Source of the DNA: Rhodobacterales bacterium UBA5972
GTDB lineage: Bacteria; Pseudomonadota; Alphaproteobacteria; Rhodobacterales; Rhodobacteraceae
DNA length: 7,927 nt
Assembly (NCBI GenBank): GCA_002430125.1
Contig: DJBQ01000010.1
Location: 3,268-11,194 of the forward strand
Direction: 5' to 3'
A model generated the notes under the pieces. It did no database searches and was not told the origin of the DNA. It saw only the letters and a program-made list of their open reading frames with translations. Each line of letters starts with the position of its first letter. Position 1 is the first letter of the stretch. Shown here in pieces: positions 5,015-7,927 of the stretch. Position numbers and translations under genes: made by a program.

Positions 5015-6832
5015 TCAGCGCGCCGCGCGGTCTTCCAGTTCCAGCCAGTCTTCTTCGGCCTTGGCCAGTTGATTTTGCCGCTGCACCAAGCCTTCGCTGG
5101 CTTTGGTGAACTTGACCGGATCGCGGCTGAACAGCTTGGGATCAGCCAGAAAGTTTTCCAGCTTGTTAATCTCGTCCTCGAGCTTGGCAATTTCATCCGG
5201 CAGAGTTTTCAGCCGATGCTGTTCCACATAAGTCAGGCCCGATTGCGATTTCGCCGGACCGGCCGGTTTGGAACCGTTTTGGCGGTTTGGCGCGCGGATT
5301 TGTTCAAACGGTGCCTTTGCCGCCTCGCGTTTTTGCTGCTGATAATCCGACCAGCCACCCGCATAGATCGTGGCCGTGCCATCGCCGTCCATCGCGATGG
5401 TGGTCGAGGCGACCCGATCCACGAAATCGCGGTCGTGGCTGACCAGCAAAACCGTACCGTCGTAATCGTCCAGAACCTCTTGCAACAGGTCCAGCGTTTC
5501 AACATCCAGATCATTGGTCGGCTCGTCCAGCACCAGCAGATTACTTTCGCGTGCCAACAGCCGTGCCAGCAACAGCCGGGCCTTTTCACCGCCTGACAAA
5601 GCCCGAACCGGCCCGCGCGCCTGCGCCTCGTCAAACAGAAAATCCTTGAGGTAGCCGATCACATGTCTGGGTGTGCCGCGCACCATGATCTGGTCGTTGC
5701 TGCCGGAAACCCCCAAATCCGCGTCCTCGGTCAGCGTGTCCCAAAGCGAGGCGTTGGGTTTCAGCGCCGAACGGTTCTGATCAAACACCGCCAGTTGCAG
5801 GCTGGTGCCAAGCCGCACGGACCCGGTATCGGGTTTCAGCTCGCCGGTCAGCAGTTTGACCAGCGTGGTCTTGCCGGCGCCATTCGGGCCAACCAGCGCA
5901 ATCCGTTCACCCCTTGTGACCTTAAGCGAAAAGGGCCGCAAAACGTCACGTTCGCCGTAGGTCTTGGAGATATCCAAAGCCTCGACCACCAGTTTGCCGG
6001 ATTTCGGCCCGGCCTCGATTTCGATCCGCGCCGCCCCTTGGCGGCGGATTTGTGCACCCCGTTCAGCCCTCAGATCAGCCAAGCGCCGCACCCGCCCCTG
6101 ATTGCGTTTGCGCCGCGCGGAAATCCCTTCGACCGCCCAGCGACCCTCGGCCTTGATCAGCCGGTTCAGCTTGTGGCGCTGCATGTCTTCTTCGTCAAAA
6201 ATCTTGTCGCGCCATTCTTCAAAGTCCGAAAATCCCTTTTCTGACCGCCGCACCACACCGCGATCAACCCACAGAGTGGCGCGTGTAAGGGCGCGCAGAA
6301 AGGCGCGGTCGTGGCTGATCAGCACAAAGGCGGTTCGGGTGCTGTTCAGATGTTCCTCAAGCCAGGTGATCGCCTCGATATCCAGGTGGTTCGTTGGCTC
6401 ATCCAGCAGCATCAGATCCGGCGCTTCGGCCACGATCTTGGCCAAAGCCGCACGGCGACGTTCCCCACCCGAGGCCCGCGACGGTTCCATATCGGCCGCC
6501 AGCTTTAACCCTTCGGCCACCATCGGCACGCGGTACGCCTCGTCTTCATCAAGACCGGACGCCGCGAAATCTCCAAGCGTGGCAAATCCGGTCAGATCGG
6601 GGTCTTGTTCCATATAACCGACACTTAAACCCGGCGTCAGAAACCGGCTGCCGTGATCGGGCATCGCCAGCCCGGCCATGATTTTCATCAGGGTCGATTT
6701 ACCAGACCCGTTGCGCCCAACCAGCGCCACGCGGTCGCCCGGTTGCACTGACAGGTCAAGCCCGCTGAATAGGGGATTGCCGCCGAATGTCAGCGCGATT
6801 TCAGATAGGGTCAGAATTGGGGGACGTGCCAT
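5015..6832 (-). CDS. uup: ABC-F family ATPase, Uup type
   Basis: A 605-residue soluble protein with two ABC ATPase domains and no membrane segment, the ABC-F layout; such proteins act on ribosomes and, for Uup, influence transposon excision and branch migration. Domain 1 (about 5-200) has Walker A GRNGSGKS (39-46), signature SGGERRR (121-127) and Walker B LLDEPTNHLD (142-151). A basic linker (205-265, many Arg/Lys) corresponds to the P-site-tRNA-interacting motif. Domain 2 (about 280-495) has GPNGAGKT (315-322), LSGGEKAR (412-419) and LVLDEPTNDLD (433-443). The C-terminal 535-600 is a Leu/Glu/Lys heptad-like coiled coil, which marks Uup among ABC-F proteins. Both catalytic Glu and His-switch residues (SHDR at 173-176 and 465-468) are intact. 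It lies 37 bases after the FbpC-like gene on the same strand, and its stop abuts the stop of the convergent transporter gene. Confidence 0.92.
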   Translation of the reverse strand: MARPPILTLSEIALTFGGNPLFSGLDLSVQPGDRVALVGRNGSGKSTLMKIMAGLAMPDHGSRFLTPGLSVGYMEQDPDLTGFATLGDFAASGLDEDEAYRVPMVAEGLKLAADMEPSRASGGERRRAALAKIVAEAPDLMLLDEPTNHLDIEAITWLEEHLNSTRTAFVLISHDRAFLRALTRATLWVDRGVVRRSEKGFSDFEEWRDKIFDEEDMQRHKLNRLIKAEGRWAVEGISARRKRNQGRVRRLADLRAERGAQIRRQGAARIEIEAGPKSGKLVVEALDISKTYGERDVLRPFSLKVTRGERIALVGPNGAGKTTLVKLLTGELKPDTGSVRLGTSLQLAVFDQNRSALKPNASLWDTLTEDADLGVSGSNDQIMVRGTPRHVIGYLKDFLFDEAQARGPVRALSGGEKARLLLARLLARESNLLVLDEPTNDLDVETLDLLQEVLDDYDGTVLLVSHDRDFVDRVASTTIAMDGDGTATIYAGGWSDYQQQKREAAKAPFEQIRAPNRQNGSKPAGPAKSQSGLTYVEQHRLKTLPDEIAKLEDEINKLENFLADPKLFSRDPVKFTKASEGLVQRQNQLAKAEEDWLELEDRAAR

Positions 6833-6849
6833 AGGGGCCTGCTAATGCG

Positions 6850-6863
6850 CCCGGTTTGCCGGG
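6850..6863 (-). repeat. Short GC hairpin between the FbpC-like and uup genes
   Basis: In the 37-base gap, CCCGG (6850-6854) and CCGGG (6859-6863) form a perfect five-pair stem with a four-base loop. It follows the FbpC-like stop directly and precedes the uup ribosome-binding region. No U-run follows, so it is at most an attenuator or RNA processing/stability element. Confidence 0.3.
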
Positions 6864-6869
6864 TCAAGG

Positions 6870-7927
6870 TCAGACTTTTTCGCGCCCGTAAGGATGTTTG
6901 ACGACGCGTTGATTAACACAAGGGAAAACGAAACACCGGTCGCGCCGGAACGTCAGCCAAAGGGCTGTGCCTTGTTTGGGCAGAAACACCCCCGGCACGG
7001 TGGCTTTCAGGGTCGAGCCATCGTAATCCATCCGAAATTCAACCAGACTTTCGCTGCCCATGAACCGCGCGCGTTCAACAATACCGCGGGCCGGCACCCC
7101 ATCAACCACCGTGGGATTGGGGCCTTTGCCCTCGCGGTCAAAATCCATTTTCAGATGCTGCGGGCGGATTATAATTTCCACGTCAGTTTCGTTCAGCATA
7201 CCGGGCGTCAGAAACTGCCCAAACGGGGTTTCGGTCATCATGTTGTGAACCACCCCGTGGATCACGTTGACATCGCTGAAAAAAGCCGCCGCCGCCCGGT
7301 CGCACGGACTGTTATAAAGGTTATAGGGCGCGCCCATCTGCACGATCTTACCGTCCCGCATCAGGGCAATCTGATCCGCCATGCGCATCGCCTCGTCTGG
7401 TTCATGCGTCACCAGCAATACCGCGGTGCCTTCTTCCTTCAGCAGGCTGAGGGTCTCGTCCCGGATACCGTCACGCAGGCGGTTATCAAGGCCGGAAAAC
7501 GGCTCGTCCATCAGCAAAACCCGCGGGCGCGGGGCAAGGGCGCGCGCCAATGCCACCCGTTGCTGTTCGCCACCTGACAATTGATGTGGGTACTTCGGCC
7601 CGAAATGATGCAGATGAACCCGCTCCAGCAAATCCTTCACCCGCGACGCCTTTTCGGCCCTGCTGCCGGTTTGCAGACCAAAGGCGACATTCTGCGCCAC
7701 GCTGAGATGCGGAAACAACGCGAAGTCCTGAAACATCAAACCGATCGAACGTTTTTCCGGTGGCAGATGCAGCCGGTCGCCCGATACTTCCACCCCGTTC
7801 ACCAGAACCCGGCCAGCGCTTTGTCGGTCAACCCCCGCTGCGATGCGCAGCGTCGTCGATTTCCCGCAACCCGACGGCCCCAGCAAACAGATCACCTGCC
7901 CGGCCTCAAGCTTTAACGACAGCCCGT
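6870..7927 (-). CDS. fbpC: Ferric iron ABC transporter ATP-binding protein, FbpC-like (N-terminus outside window)
   Basis: The frame stays open to the right edge, so the true start is outside; 351 residues plus stop are visible. This is the energising ATPase of an importer, attached to the cytoplasmic side of a permease. Visible numbering: Walker A GPSGCGKS (16-23), Q-loop FQDFALFPHLSV (65-76), signature LSGGEQQR (116-123), Walker B LLMDEPFSGLD (137-147) and switch His in THEPDEA (173-179). The region from about 215 to 340 is a TOBE-type regulatory domain and ends in RDRCFVFP, as in ferric-iron FbpC proteins. LPPEKRSIGLMFQD and EEGTAVLLVTHEPDEAMRMAD are close to that subfamily. Its periplasmic and permease partners (FbpA, FbpB) would be expected to the right, outside the window. 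A polyamine- or sulfate-type ATPase of the same family is the alternative. Confidence 0.82.
   Translation of the reverse strand, partial: GLSLKLEAGQVICLLGPSGCGKSTTLRIAAGVDRQSAGRVLVNGVEVSGDRLHLPPEKRSIGLMFQDFALFPHLSVAQNVAFGLQTGSRAEKASRVKDLLERVHLHHFGPKYPHQLSGGEQQRVALARALAPRPRVLLMDEPFSGLDNRLRDGIRDETLSLLKEEGTAVLLVTHEPDEAMRMADQIALMRDGKIVQMGAPYNLYNSPCDRAAAAFFSDVNVIHGVVHNMMTETPFGQFLTPGMLNETDVEIIIRPQHLKMDFDREGKGPNPTVVDGVPARGIVERARFMGSESLVEFRMDYDGSTLKATVPGVFLPKQGTALWLTFRRDRCFVFPCVNQRVVKHPYGREKV

Noticed and set aside
4285..5109. Plus-strand 274-residue frame overlapping the transporter
   Set aside because: It is the shifted frame of the transporter gene, with Arg/Ala/Pro-rich GC-driven composition and no domain.
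5663..6617. Plus-strand open frames across the uup gene
   Set aside because: They are antisense shadows of two well-defined ABC ATPase domains.
1..7927. A novel defence, mobile or CRISPR system
   Set aside because: No repeat array, integrase, transposase, toxin-antitoxin pair or nuclease-like gene is visible; all large genes belong to known housekeeping or transport families.

Overview
The window looks like ordinary chromosome from an alphaproteobacterium, most likely Rhodobacterales (Roseobacter-like). It is GC-rich and densely packed, with many ATGA start/stop overlaps and protein families typical of that group. This placement is inferred from composition and protein character, not from a database match. 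No rRNA, tRNA, CRISPR array, insertion sequence or phage gene was seen.

Layout, left to right. (1) A plus-strand pair: the 3' end of a dimethylargininase-type (DDAH) gene (1-144) overlaps by four bases a lipoprotein gene with an HExxH metallopeptidase motif (141-833). (2) A short plus-strand gene for a small secreted protein (920-1159), preceded by a good sigma70-like promoter whose spacer holds a perfect 18-bp palindrome. (3) A roughly 130-bp non-coding convergent gap. (4) A minus-strand operon running from 4098 to 1290: an alpha-methylacyl-CoA racemase-like CoA-transferase III enzyme, a VIT/CCC1 iron-manganese transporter overlapping it by ATGA, and a monoacylglycerol-lipase-like alpha/beta hydrolase. 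(5) A 205-bp divergent intergenic region with a repeat and dyad. (6) A plus-strand NicO/UreH-type nickel-cobalt transporter with a His-rich loop (4304-5014). (7) Two minus-strand ABC ATPase genes: an Uup-type ABC-F protein (5015-6832), whose stop codon abuts that of the transporter with no gap, and an FbpC-like ferric-iron importer ATPase that enters from the right edge (6870-7927).

Three of the nine genes are metal-transport related (VIT, NicO-like, FbpC-like), but they lie in three different transcription units, so a shared metal regulon is only a guess. The racemase and the hydrolase both suggest acyl-lipid metabolism. I see no convincing novel multi-gene system. The most noteworthy items are the palindromic operator/promoter in front of the orphan small secreted protein, the DDAH-coupled HExxH lipoprotein, and the His-rich transporter with its upstream dyad.
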